Assembly: GCA_037126765.1 (NCBI GenBank)
Contig: JBBCBC010000024.1
Location: 13,551,554-13,615,553 of the forward strand
Direction of reading: 5' to 3'
Length of the DNA stretch: 64,000 nucleotides
From: Stenogyne calaminthoides
Lineage: Eukaryota > Streptophyta > Magnoliopsida > Lamiales > Lamiaceae
Each line of letters begins with the position of its first letter. Position 1 is the first letter of the stretch. The translations under genes and the position numbers were made by a program. Of this stretch, positions 44,968 through 53,834 are shown one piece after another. The notes under the pieces were generated by a model. It was not told where the DNA came from, ran no database searches, and was given only the letters and a program-made list of their open reading frames with translations.

Positions 44968-45444
44968 GGAAAAATGTCAATTCAGGGCCTGAAAGATGAC
45001 AAAATTATCAATTTAAGGCCTTAAAGATTTTTCATATCGATTCAAGGCCTGAAAGATAGAAAACTATCAATCCAGGACCTGAAAGATAAAAATTATCAAT
45101 TTGAGGCTCACACATTTTAAGGACATGTTTGACATTTATATTTCATATCCTTATTTCATGTTCTTATTTTTTAAATTTTTTAGGGTTTACGGTTCAAGGT
45201 TTACGGTTCAAGGGGTTTAGGGTTCATGGTTCAAGGTTTAGGGTTCATCGTTTAGTGTTCAGGGTTTAGGGTTTTAGTGTCAAACATGATCTTAAAATTT
45301 ATAAGCCTCGAATTGATAGTTTCTATCTTTCAGGCTCTGGATTGATAGTTTTCTATCTTTCAGGCCTTGAATTGATAGGAAAAATCTTTCATGCCTTAAA
45401 TTGATAGTTTTACTATCTTTCAGGCCCTGAATTGATAAAACTCC
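44968..45444. mobile_element. Mutator-like MITE with long TIRs, 477 bp, TSD TATAAAATA
   Basis: The ends GGAAAAATG and AAACTCC bound inverted arms of about 170 bp built from repeated TTCAGGGCCTGAAAGAT-like units. The 9-bp TSD TATAAAATA is exact (44959-44967, 45445-45453) and overlaps the target duplication of the neighbouring MITE. The loop holds degenerate TTTAGGG words. No ORF. Confidence 0.88.
45179..45276 (+). repeat. Degenerate plant-telomere-like TTTAGGG repeats inside a MITE loop
   Basis: About ten variants of GGTTTAGGGTTCA / TTTACGGTTCAAGG occur in 100 bp. Several exact TTTAGGG units are present but they are interspersed with TTCA words, so this is an interstitial degenerate array and not a chromosome end. 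Confidence 0.7.
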
Positions 45445-45453
45445 TATAAAATA

Positions 45454-45901
45454 TTATACATTGCATATAAATTGTGTATTTTAAAATAGAGTGGTTAAAG
45501 GGATGACATTGGGGTGTATTTCCCATTAGTAAATAAGAAATTACTCAAATTAGGATTTTAGACCAAGTATAAGTTGAAATAAAAAATCAGACAAAGATCA
45601 AATGACACATGACTGGTTATGACTATCGAAAATACCGCCAGCAAACCAAATTTTCGAAAAAACCTTTTACAAATAAAGAAACCCAATTCCGAAAACAATT
45701 AGTATAATATTCCTAAAATTAAGGGGATTGATTGGGAATTAATTAGCAAAATACTAAACAAAAATAGTTGTCGGTTTGGGATAATAAACCCCAAAAGGCA
45801 CGCGTCCACAAAACATTTGTCATCCACGACTACTTTCAATTCCCCTTCATCCCTAGATCCACACCGACACGCGGAGCCACCTCTTCACCGCCGTTCATCT
45901 A
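45454..45901 (+). promoter_or_regulatory. Upstream region and 5' leader of the GT47 gene
   Basis: 448 bp between the MITE and the ATG. No clear TATA box was found. The last 100 bases become C-rich, as many plant leaders do. The region holds no other gene, and the MITE ends only about 450 bp upstream of the start codon, so it could influence expression. Confidence 0.35.
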
Positions 45902-47347
45902 ATGCTTCCCGTTTCAGATACGGCCGCTTCCTCCAAACCCAAACCCCCAGATATCATAGATCGCCTGAAACCCTACCTTTCCCTCCACCACCGCCGCACA
46001 TGGTTCTTCATCCTCGTCCTCCTCCTCCAGCTCCTCCTCCTCCTCCTCCTCCTCTCCGCCCCCTCCCTCCCCTTCTCCCTCTCCACCACCACCACCACCG
46101 GCGCCGCCACTTCTCCAATTGAATTTGATGAAATTTCATCTAATTCGTCTAATTGCCCTCACGGCAGAGTGTATGTCTACAACCTTCAGCCCCAATTCAA
46201 CACCGAAATCGTTAGCAACTGCGACGACATAAACCCGTGGCACTCCCGATGCGACGCCTTCTCCAACGCCGGATTCGGCAAATCCGCCGCCGGGATTTCC
46301 AAAATCCTGCCGCGGAACGTGAGCGGCGCGTGGTTCTGGACCGATCAGTTCTCATTAGAGATCATTTTCCACAACCGGATGCTTCACCACCCCTGTCGAA
46401 CCCTAAATCCCCAATTTGCCTCCGCCTTTTACATCCCCTTTTACTTAGGCCTCGCAATCGAGAAAATCCTCTTCAATAAAACCTCCACCGCGCAGGACCG
46501 CGACCGCCACTGCATATCAATGCTCGATTCGGTGAGCGATCAGCCGTTTTTTCGAAAATCCAACGGCCGGGATCACTTCATTACCCTAGGCCGCATCACA
46601 TGGGATTTCCGCCGCTCAAAGGACCAGGACTGGGGGTCCAGCTGCATCTACATGCCCCTGGCGCGTAACATCACGCGCTTGCTAATCGAGAAGCACCCCT
46701 GGGACCACTACGACATCGCTGTACCCTACCCCACCGGATTCCACCCCCGATCCGTCGCTGACGTCACCACCTGGCAGCATTTCGTCAGCAGCCGCGTCCG
46801 CCGCACTCTCTTCTGCTTCGCGGGGGGCACGCGGGGGTTCATAAAGAATGATTTCCGAGCGGTTCTCCTGAACCAGTGCTACTCCGAACCGGGTTCGTGC
46901 CGGGTCGCCGATTGCGGCGGTTCAAAGTGCATCAACGGAAGCACCGCCATTTTGGAAACATTTCTCGACTCCAAATTCTGCCTGCAGCCAAGAGGGGACA
47001 GTTTGACTCGGCGGTCCATCTTTGACTGTACGGTGGCCGGTTCGATTCCCGTTTTTTTTTGGCACAGGACGGCTTACTTGCAGTACGACTGGTTCTTGCC
47101 GGGCGAACCGGAGAGTTACTCGGTTTTCATGGACCGGAATGCGGTGAGGAATGGGACCCTCTCAATAAAGGCTGTGCTTGATGGAATTAGTGAAGAAAAA
47201 GTGCAAAAAATGAGGGAAAAAGTGGTTGAATATATCCCAAAGCTTGTTTATGCAAATTCTAATAAAGGATTGGAGGGTACGAAGGATGCATTTGACTTGG
47301 CTTTTGAAGGGTTTATGAAGAGAGTGAGCGAGCAACAAGGGAAATGA
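45902..47347 (+). CDS. Xyloglucan galactosyltransferase-like GT47 (MUR3/XLT2 group)
   Basis: An intact, intronless 481-residue ORF and the only complete host gene here. It should be a Golgi type II membrane enzyme adding galactose from UDP-Gal to xyloglucan side chains. The order is: short cytosolic tail, leucine-rich membrane anchor (about 34-57), stem, exostosin/GT47 catalytic domain (about 86-435). It opens with CPHGRVYVYNLQPQFN and includes GAWFWTDQFSLE, LGRITWDFRR, DIAVPYPTGFHP, FCFAGGTRG and the conserved FCLQPRGDSLTRRSIFD (359-375), then AGSIPVFFW. Six N-glycosylation sequons are visible. Length and motifs fit GT47 subgroup A (MUR3, XLT2, GT-numbered paralogues). The acceptor position and paralogue cannot be decided from sequence. 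Base composition is GC-richer than the flanks. The ATG at 45902 is the first in frame; the overlapping proline-rich frame at 45817 is a shadow. Confidence 0.93.
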   Translation: MLPVSDTAASSKPKPPDIIDRLKPYLSLHHRRTWFFILVLLLQLLLLLLLLSAPSLPFSLSTTTTTGAATSPIEFDEISSNSSNCPHGRVYVYNLQPQFNTEIVSNCDDINPWHSRCDAFSNAGFGKSAAGISKILPRNVSGAWFWTDQFSLEIIFHNRMLHHPCRTLNPQFASAFYIPFYLGLAIEKILFNKTSTAQDRDRHCISMLDSVSDQPFFRKSNGRDHFITLGRITWDFRRSKDQDWGSSCIYMPLARNITRLLIEKHPWDHYDIAVPYPTGFHPRSVADVTTWQHFVSSRVRRTLFCFAGGTRGFIKNDFRAVLLNQCYSEPGSCRVADCGGSKCINGSTAILETFLDSKFCLQPRGDSLTRRSIFDCTVAGSIPVFFWHRTAYLQYDWFLPGEPESYSVFMDRNAVRNGTLSIKAVLDGISEEKVQKMREKVVEYIPKLVYANSNKGLEGTKDAFDLAFEGFMKRVSEQQGK

Positions 47348-47743
47348 AGACAATTGGGGTATTATTATTTATTGATATACTAGTTTTTTTGTTTTATTTT
47401 TTGTTTGGTAATTTATTACATATGGGAGTATCTATCTCCCTCGTATCAGAATAATGATCCACAGTTTTTGTGATTATATACTTTAGTTAGACTTTAGAGG
47501 ATGATATCGGCGATTGCAGTTGGGCTGGTAACGTTTTTTTGATGCGGTGATTGTGCATAAGTTTTGATATTCTTTGTACTAAATTATTACTCATTAATTA
47601 ATACAATAATAATACTTGAAATCAGACTCTTGTATGATTGTTTCTAAATAAGCTTCTTTGGTCTCCTGATCTACACAGCTGTGTGTGCCCAGCGCACCTC
47701 ACTCGAGTACTTTTTGGAATAGGTATTAATTGTTTTTATTGAA
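47348..47743 (+). other. 3' flank of the GT47 gene
   Basis: AT-rich, with AATAATACTTG-like polyadenylation-type words near 47605-47620. It probably includes the 3' UTR. No other feature recognised. Confidence 0.4.
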
Positions 47744-48528
47744 TCCCACTGTACTAATAGAGAGTGTTTTTTCATGACAGGGAGTCTTTTTTCGTGATCT
47801 GTCAACTTCATGTTAATTTAACATATATGTAATTCAATAAAAAAATTGAGTACACATGTCATTTTTCTATTTGGTTCTTTTTATAAAAAAAATCCTATGT
47901 GTCATGAAACTTAAAGTTTTTGTGTATAATTAATTTTTAATTATTTATATATTTAAAATATGTGGGAATGTTATAAAATGTGTAATTCATATTTATTACT
48001 TTATGTTTTATTTAACTATATAATATTATTCGTTTATCTTTCTTTCGGTAATTTTTTTTTAACTTAATTTAAGATAAATAAAATATTCATTCTAAATGTA
48101 TTTTATCTTAGTGTGAATTATATTCAATTATTAATTTTTAATAAATAATTTTATTTTATAATTGCTCTTATGTATATGTTAATATATTTATTTGGCAAAA
48201 ATATTTTATATTAATAATTCATTCACTTTTAATTTTTTTTTCATTATTACATATTAATTAATGTATTAGTCTTTTTTATTTGATTTATTTTGTTTTGATT
48301 TGTAGGTTTCAACTTCATATTAAAATGAATAAATAATATTTGACACAATAATTTTATTACACGGTTTAAGAAAATTTACTAATATATACCTTAAACAATT
48401 ATTCATTCATATTTAGTGCATTTATGCATATATTTATATTTATATTTTTAATTATTAAATATATTATTTATTGAAAATGACGCAATTTTTAATTAAAAAA
48501 CCGCATAACACGCGGACACTAAACTAGT
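47744..48528 (+). mobile_element. Possible non-autonomous Helitron
   Basis: It starts A|TCCCACTGTACTAATAGAGAG and ends with a small hairpin (CCGC-ATAACAC-GCGG) eight bases before CTAGT at 48524-48528, resembling Helitron termini. The interior is very AT-rich and non-coding. The base after CTAGT is A rather than the expected T. It abuts the truncated end of the LINE. Confidence 0.4.
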
Positions 48529-48569
48529 AATATTATCGATGGCAAGAGGAACGTGCTTATACAGTATGC

Positions 48570-49778
48570 CGAGATGGCTTGACCTGCAGCTTTGATTAGA
48601 ACTTATTTTCTTGCTTTCGATAATTTCTTGCTTCTCTATTGCTGCAATTTGGTCCACAACCTTTTTTTTATATAGCCAAAGATCTTCTTTTTGCGTCTCC
48701 TGATAAGGGATGGTAAGCCGAGATAATGACCTGTACTAAGGGAATCATCGTGCAAAGTCGTGGGGAGATTGGAACTGTAGAACACCCCAAATTTTGTGTA
48801 ATTGATTGCTTGTCAGGACGCACATTCGTACAGGTTCAAAGTATCTTTAAGAACTTGACTCTCCTCTCTGGGCGCAAGACAAAAGAGTAAACTATCATCC
48901 AAAAATAGAAGATCTGAAATAGATGGAGCTCGACGACTTACCCTACACCCATGCAAACGTCCCCTCCAATTTTCAGCAATAAACAAGCTTGATAACCCCT
49001 CCGCGCACAGGATGAATAAGTACGAAGACAATGGATCGCCCTCCCGTAGACCCCTTCCCGGAATTACTGGGCCAACCAAAGCATCATTTACTATGAAATT
49101 GTAGCTAACTGAACACATACACATTTGCATCCATCTTCGCCATCTGTCACTAAACCCCATTTGCTGCAATATAGCATTGAGAAATCTCCAATCCACACGA
49201 TCATATGCCTTTGAAATATAGATCTTCAATGCAACGTCTCCCATCCACCCCTTCCGTCTCTTTCTCATAGAATGGATGGATTCAAAGGATATAAGCACAT
49301 TGTCCTGGATAAGGCATCCCGAAATAAATTGTGATTCATCCACCAAACCCGGTAACACCTTTTTCAACCTGTTACATAACACCTTTGAGATTATCTTGTA
49401 CACCACGTTACATAAAAAAATGGATCTCAAATCTTTCATGGTTTTTGGGCTATCGATTTCGGCAGTTAAGGCCACATTGGTGCTTTCTAATTCCACTGGG
49501 AAAGCCCCGTCATTTAGCCATCCAATACTCATTGCAACCACGTTCGGCCCCACAATGTCCCAAAACTTCTTGTAGAAACTAGGATTATAGCCATCCGACC
49601 CAGAGGATTTATCACTGTGCATTTGTGAGATTGCAACACGGAACTCTTCAGCCTCAAATTCGCTACACAACATGTCGGTGTCTGCCCCTGAAATGCGCCT
49701 TTGCATAGTTCTGATAACCTGATGAATATCGTCCAAGTTCTCTGTTGTTGTGAACAAGTTAGTAAAATAATCTCTTAC
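48570..49778 (-). pseudogene. LINE reverse transcriptase
   Basis: The open stretch 49757-48813 begins just after the TSD. It shows MHSDKSSGSDGYNPSFYKKF, FLCNVVYKIISKVLCNRLK, AYDRVDWRFLNAIL, GRGLREGDPLSSYLF and FLDDSLLFC, where plant LINEs usually have F/Y-A-D-D. A TGA ends the frame near 48812 where a glycine codon is expected (GQxIN). The same frame continues as INYTKFGVFYS, HYLGLPSLIRRRKKKIF and then EVLIKA-type sequence to about 48570. It is inactive. Confidence 0.9.
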
Positions 49779-51473
49779 TGTTGGGATATTTTAGTTTTGA
49801 TGAATTATGCCAAAACATTATCAACTTGTGTTATTGTTTAATTTACGGATAACAAGTTGAGGGGAACAAGAGAACAAGTTGAGGAACTCACGAAATTAGA
49901 AGAAGATGATCGAGATCGACGAGGTCGCAGAGACGAGACCGATCAAGATCGAATAAAGTAATATGAGTTAGGAGTTAACCGATGTTTTATGGCAAAATCA
50001 AGAGAAGAAAAGTTGCTTTCAAATGGACATCGTAGATCGATGACCGTAATGCACTGATCAGATGGATGATCAAGAATGCATTTACCGATCAGATGATCAA
50101 GAATGTATTTAGGTGATCTTCGGTGATCAAGAACAATGAAATGATATGGTGATCGTAAGAGTGCATAAGTCGACGTAACTAAATCAACTCGTAAGATCAA
50201 GATCAAGAGAAGTCATAGATCATAAGATGAGCGATGATGAGACCGATCAAGATCCAGACGCGGATCAAGATCGCATAAGATAACCCGATATGCTAACCCG
50301 ATGTAACGATCCGATGCTATCCCGATATAAGTCAACCTGAAGATGTTTGATCCTCGATCACCGAAATGATCGATCAGCAAGAAGAAATCGATAAGCCTGA
50401 GTCAAGTTTAACCCGAGGGTCGTTGAGTAAAAGGACCGAGGTCGATGGCCCAGTCGAAGAACCGAACTGGCCACCTGGAGTGTCAAGATGCCCCACCGCA
50501 CAAGGTCCCATGAAAGAAGTCTATCGAATCAAGAAACCCGAGACTCAGAGAACTCAAGACTCGTAAGATCCCGAAGAGTATAAATAATTAGATTCAATTT
50601 GACGTGGACCAACGAGGAGGAAGACAACCACTGAAAAAAAGTCAGAGAACTTACGTAATAGTATGGATTTGAATGTGATTCTCTCCAACGGTAACATTCA
50701 AATCCACACTATAAATACAAGATTTTCCATCAAATTAAGTGTGGAGAATGTGGAGAATGTGGAAAAAGATGCTACAAAGCCAAGAACCATATACTCAAAG
50801 CATTCCCACCATAGAACACAAGTCTGTTGATATACAAATATATTCAAGAGTGTTCTTAAACCCAATCTAAGCAACCCAAGATATATCCTAGCTTAGAGAG
50901 ATTTTTCCAACCTTAGCATTGAAATTTAAACAAATGTAAGGAAAATCTCAACCTAGTTGGAGACACCAACCAAAACCCAAACCCTATTGTTAGTAGTTTG
51001 TGTGATTGTTGGAGTTGTAAAGAGTGAGTAAGGCTACTTGCAGTAGTCGACCCGGAAAACACTAGAGAAGAAGTGAGTAAACCGCTTGGATAAGGAAAGC
51101 TTTGTGTGTTTGAGTAAGTAAGTCGGGCAGAGTAGTCACTTTAAAAACTCAAATGTAGAAGAAGTGAGTAAACTGTCTTGGATAGTCAGAAAGCTTATAG
51201 GCAATCCCGTGGAGGGTGATATGTCCCGGTTGAAGGAATTTCCCTAGGAACAGGGAGAGTGGATGTAGGAGCTTTAGTCTCCGAACCACTATACTTTGTT
51301 GTGTTCTCTATTGCTTTATGTTCTTATCTTGTCATACGCATTCGATTATAAGCAAAACACAACACATGGGCTTAAAAATGAAAAAATTGGAATCACCATT
51401 CCTTCACCCCTGTTTTACGCAGGGTGGGGTACACTTTTTTCCGCATTTCACGGGTTTTTCACCGGGGCCAACA
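49779..51473 (+). mobile_element. Solo LTR, family A, inside the LINE, TSD CTTAC
   Basis: TGTTGGGATATTTTAG to CCGGGGCCAACA, 1695 bp, collinear with 5593-7124. The TSD CTTAC is exact (49774-49778, 51474-51478). It contains CTCTCCAACG at 50681-50690 and TATAAATA at 50710-50717. The first 800 bases are rich in CGA/TCG words where the other copies have CTGA/CAG. No internal region remains. Confidence 0.94.
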
Positions 51474-51478
51474 CTTAC

Positions 51479-52647
51479 GATGCCATTCACACCCCGATGA
51501 CTATCAACCCATTCATTTCTTTCATTGAACAACCCAAGGATTTTATTCTTCTTCTTTCGACCAGACGCCATTTGATGAAAAAACCTGGTATTCAAATCAC
51601 CCCCAACCAACCAATTTACCTTAGCCCGCTGCCTACAATAGGTCTCCTCCTTGACAAGGAGATGTTCTATTTCCTTCCGTGCTCGTGAGTAACATGTGAA
51701 GCATCGCGGTACCCCCAAGGCTTGTAACCGTTGAATCTCATCTCAAGATCTTGTTTATTCCTTTTCCAAACGAAGCTATATGCTTTCCACAATCGCCGAG
51801 AACATCCGAGGTGGTATGAGCCTTTTTTTAATAGGTCAAAGTCATGAAATCCTCTCTAAGCTGCGTGAAATTACATCATGGATTTTGATCATGTTCGAGG
51901 ATTTTGAGCCACTTTTTTCAAAATGGAACCGCCGTCTAGAAGCACTTCTCAAGACTAGAGACGTGTCTAGTAAAAGTGGGGAATGATCCGAAATAGGGGC
52001 TACCAAATTATGTAACGTAGCGTTCGAAAAAAGTGTACCCCTTTGATTTTACCATTGCTCTATCCAGCGCTCTTCCGCGGTGTCGAGGATCCCATCCTCG
52101 GCGCCGTGTGTACGGGTGGCCCACCAACATGAGGGTCGAAATATTACAGGTCAATGCTTCCTTTAAACCCTTGGAGCAACCAATTCGGTTTGGTTGCTCA
52201 CCACTTTTTTCGCAGACACCAATAGCATATCGTTAAAGTCTCCCATAATTACCCACGCGCCATATTGTTCACATTAGCTAGTCGACGAAGTAAATTCGGG
52301 ACAAATGCCTATTATGCCATTGGTGTGCCCGTATGCTTTGTGAATCTCTAGCTACTACTACTCTCCATTGATCACAATGCAATATGATTACGAGAATAAC
52401 TCAAAATATTACATAAAAGCCGAGGTTTTCCACAAAATACATAAACCACCACTTCTACCTACACAATCAACAGAGAAAACACAATCATAGCTTAATCGAA
52501 CCCTTATTTCTTCAATCTTACCAAAGACGAGATAAAGTCTCGCATAAAAAATATTACATCCAGGCCTTCGAACTCGAGCGAGTTCACAAAGAAAAAGGAA
52601 TTGCGAAAGTGTCCCAAATCCTCGCAATTCCAAGCTAAAGCTATCAT
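51479..52647 (-). pseudogene. LINE endonuclease and connector, frameshifted
   Basis: On the minus strand an ATG at 52645-52647 opens MIALAWNC, the classic start of plant LINE APE-type endonucleases (usually followed by RGLG). VDCVGRSGGLCILWK follows near 52450. A shifted GDFNDML motif (active-site region) lies near 52240, and RLDRAM and SDHSPLLLD-type sequence follow. The connector at 51718-51479 encodes LLVKEETYCRQRAKVNWLVG and FFHQMASGRKKKNKI. Many frame changes and stops. Confidence 0.82.
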
Positions 52648-52650
52648 TAG

Positions 52651-53834
52651 TCCCGATCGGCCCGGTGATCGGGACCAGCCTTTAAAAAATGAGTTTGTTA
52701 GGTAATTATGTCATCATCAACATCTTCTTCCATCTCAGCATATTTTCCATCATTTAGGGCAGAAAGGATCATCAAACACTTCCTTTTCAGTTAGAAAGGA
52801 TTTTGATTATATTAAAGTGTAATTTGACCACCAACTTTGTACTTCAAAGTAATTATCTCGGTGTATGGTTTGGGAGAGTGGTGCAATTGAGGAGAGAAAA
52901 TTTTGAGGAATAAACTTTTGATGTGACTTAAATACTATAGAGGCTGACTTTGTGGTCCTCAAAGCAAGATTTTTGCTTTTTTAAGTATTTTTTTTCTAGT
53001 TTTGTTTGCTAAAATTTTATTTTTTTACAAATAAACTCTAAAACTCATCACTCGAAATTTAGAAGTGAATATTTAAAACTCACATTGAAAGTTTTGCTAC
53101 ATAAATTTTTTTTACAAACAAGCCTTTGAAACTTATCATAAAAAATTTACAAAAAACAAATATATTACAAAATAATTATTTCATTAAATATATTAATGTA
53201 AATTCGCAAATAATTTATTATTATATAAACATAATTTTTAAAAAAAAGTAATACTTGAATTAATAAATAAATATTGAATTAGATGATGTGGATTGTGGAG
53301 TCCCGGAATGCTAACATTTGTATCTGAGATGATTGCAGAATAGATGTACAAATTAGTGGAGAAAACTTATTTTTGATGTGGTAGCTGAGGTGACATAAAC
53401 TTGTACATGAGACTAGGTACACCAATGAAGATGTTATTAGGGCATCTCCATTGGATGAGTGAAATTTCATTCATTCATCCATGTTTTCTCCTCTACATCA
53501 TCTTTTTTTAAACACTCAATTTTTTAAACACATTTTTACATTTAATCATCCATCAATACATATTACTATTTTTTTTGGGTCTTTTATCACCGCGTTCAAC
53601 ATTATGTTTTCATTTTAAATAATTAAAGGTCCGCTTTGTATGACTTGAGAATGATAATGATAATTGATATCATTGAGGGGTCAATCAATAGGGGTTATTG
53701 ATTGCATTGCTATTGCTTGGTTAGAAAATAAAAAATGGATATCACTTAAAGAGGGTTTAATAAGTGATAACCAGGGAATAATCAATTACTTACTTCTATT
53801 CTCATTAGGGTGTATCAAAATTGTCAAGCAATAT
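52651..53834. other. AT-rich intergenic DNA; possible small transposon pieces
   Basis: No coding sequence supported. GGGCATCTCCATTGGATGAG near 53443 resembles termini of common plant MITEs, but no partner end was found. The ORFs at 53279-53470 and 53664-53900 have no domain. Confidence 0.4.

Larger units (their letters stand above)
48529..52650 (-). mobile_element. LINE (L1-type non-LTR retrotransposon), minus strand, split by a solo LTR
   Basis: Read on the minus strand from about 52650: endonuclease, connector, RT and start of the post-RT region, ending near 48530 where unrelated AT-rich DNA begins. The usual ORF1, RNase H end and poly(A) are not seen. A family A solo LTR (49779-51473) is inserted. 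Removing it and one TSD copy rejoins the reading frame across VNGIVS / VRDYFTNLF, which shows that the LINE was there first. Confidence 0.88.

Noticed and set aside
45179..45276. Possible chromosome end from TTTAGGG words
   Set aside because: The array is short, degenerate and enclosed within a MITE with intact TSD.
45817..46122. Proline/histidine-rich 101-codon ORF overlapping the GT47 start
   Set aside because: It is a different frame of the C-rich leader and membrane-anchor codons; the GT47 frame has clear domain evidence.
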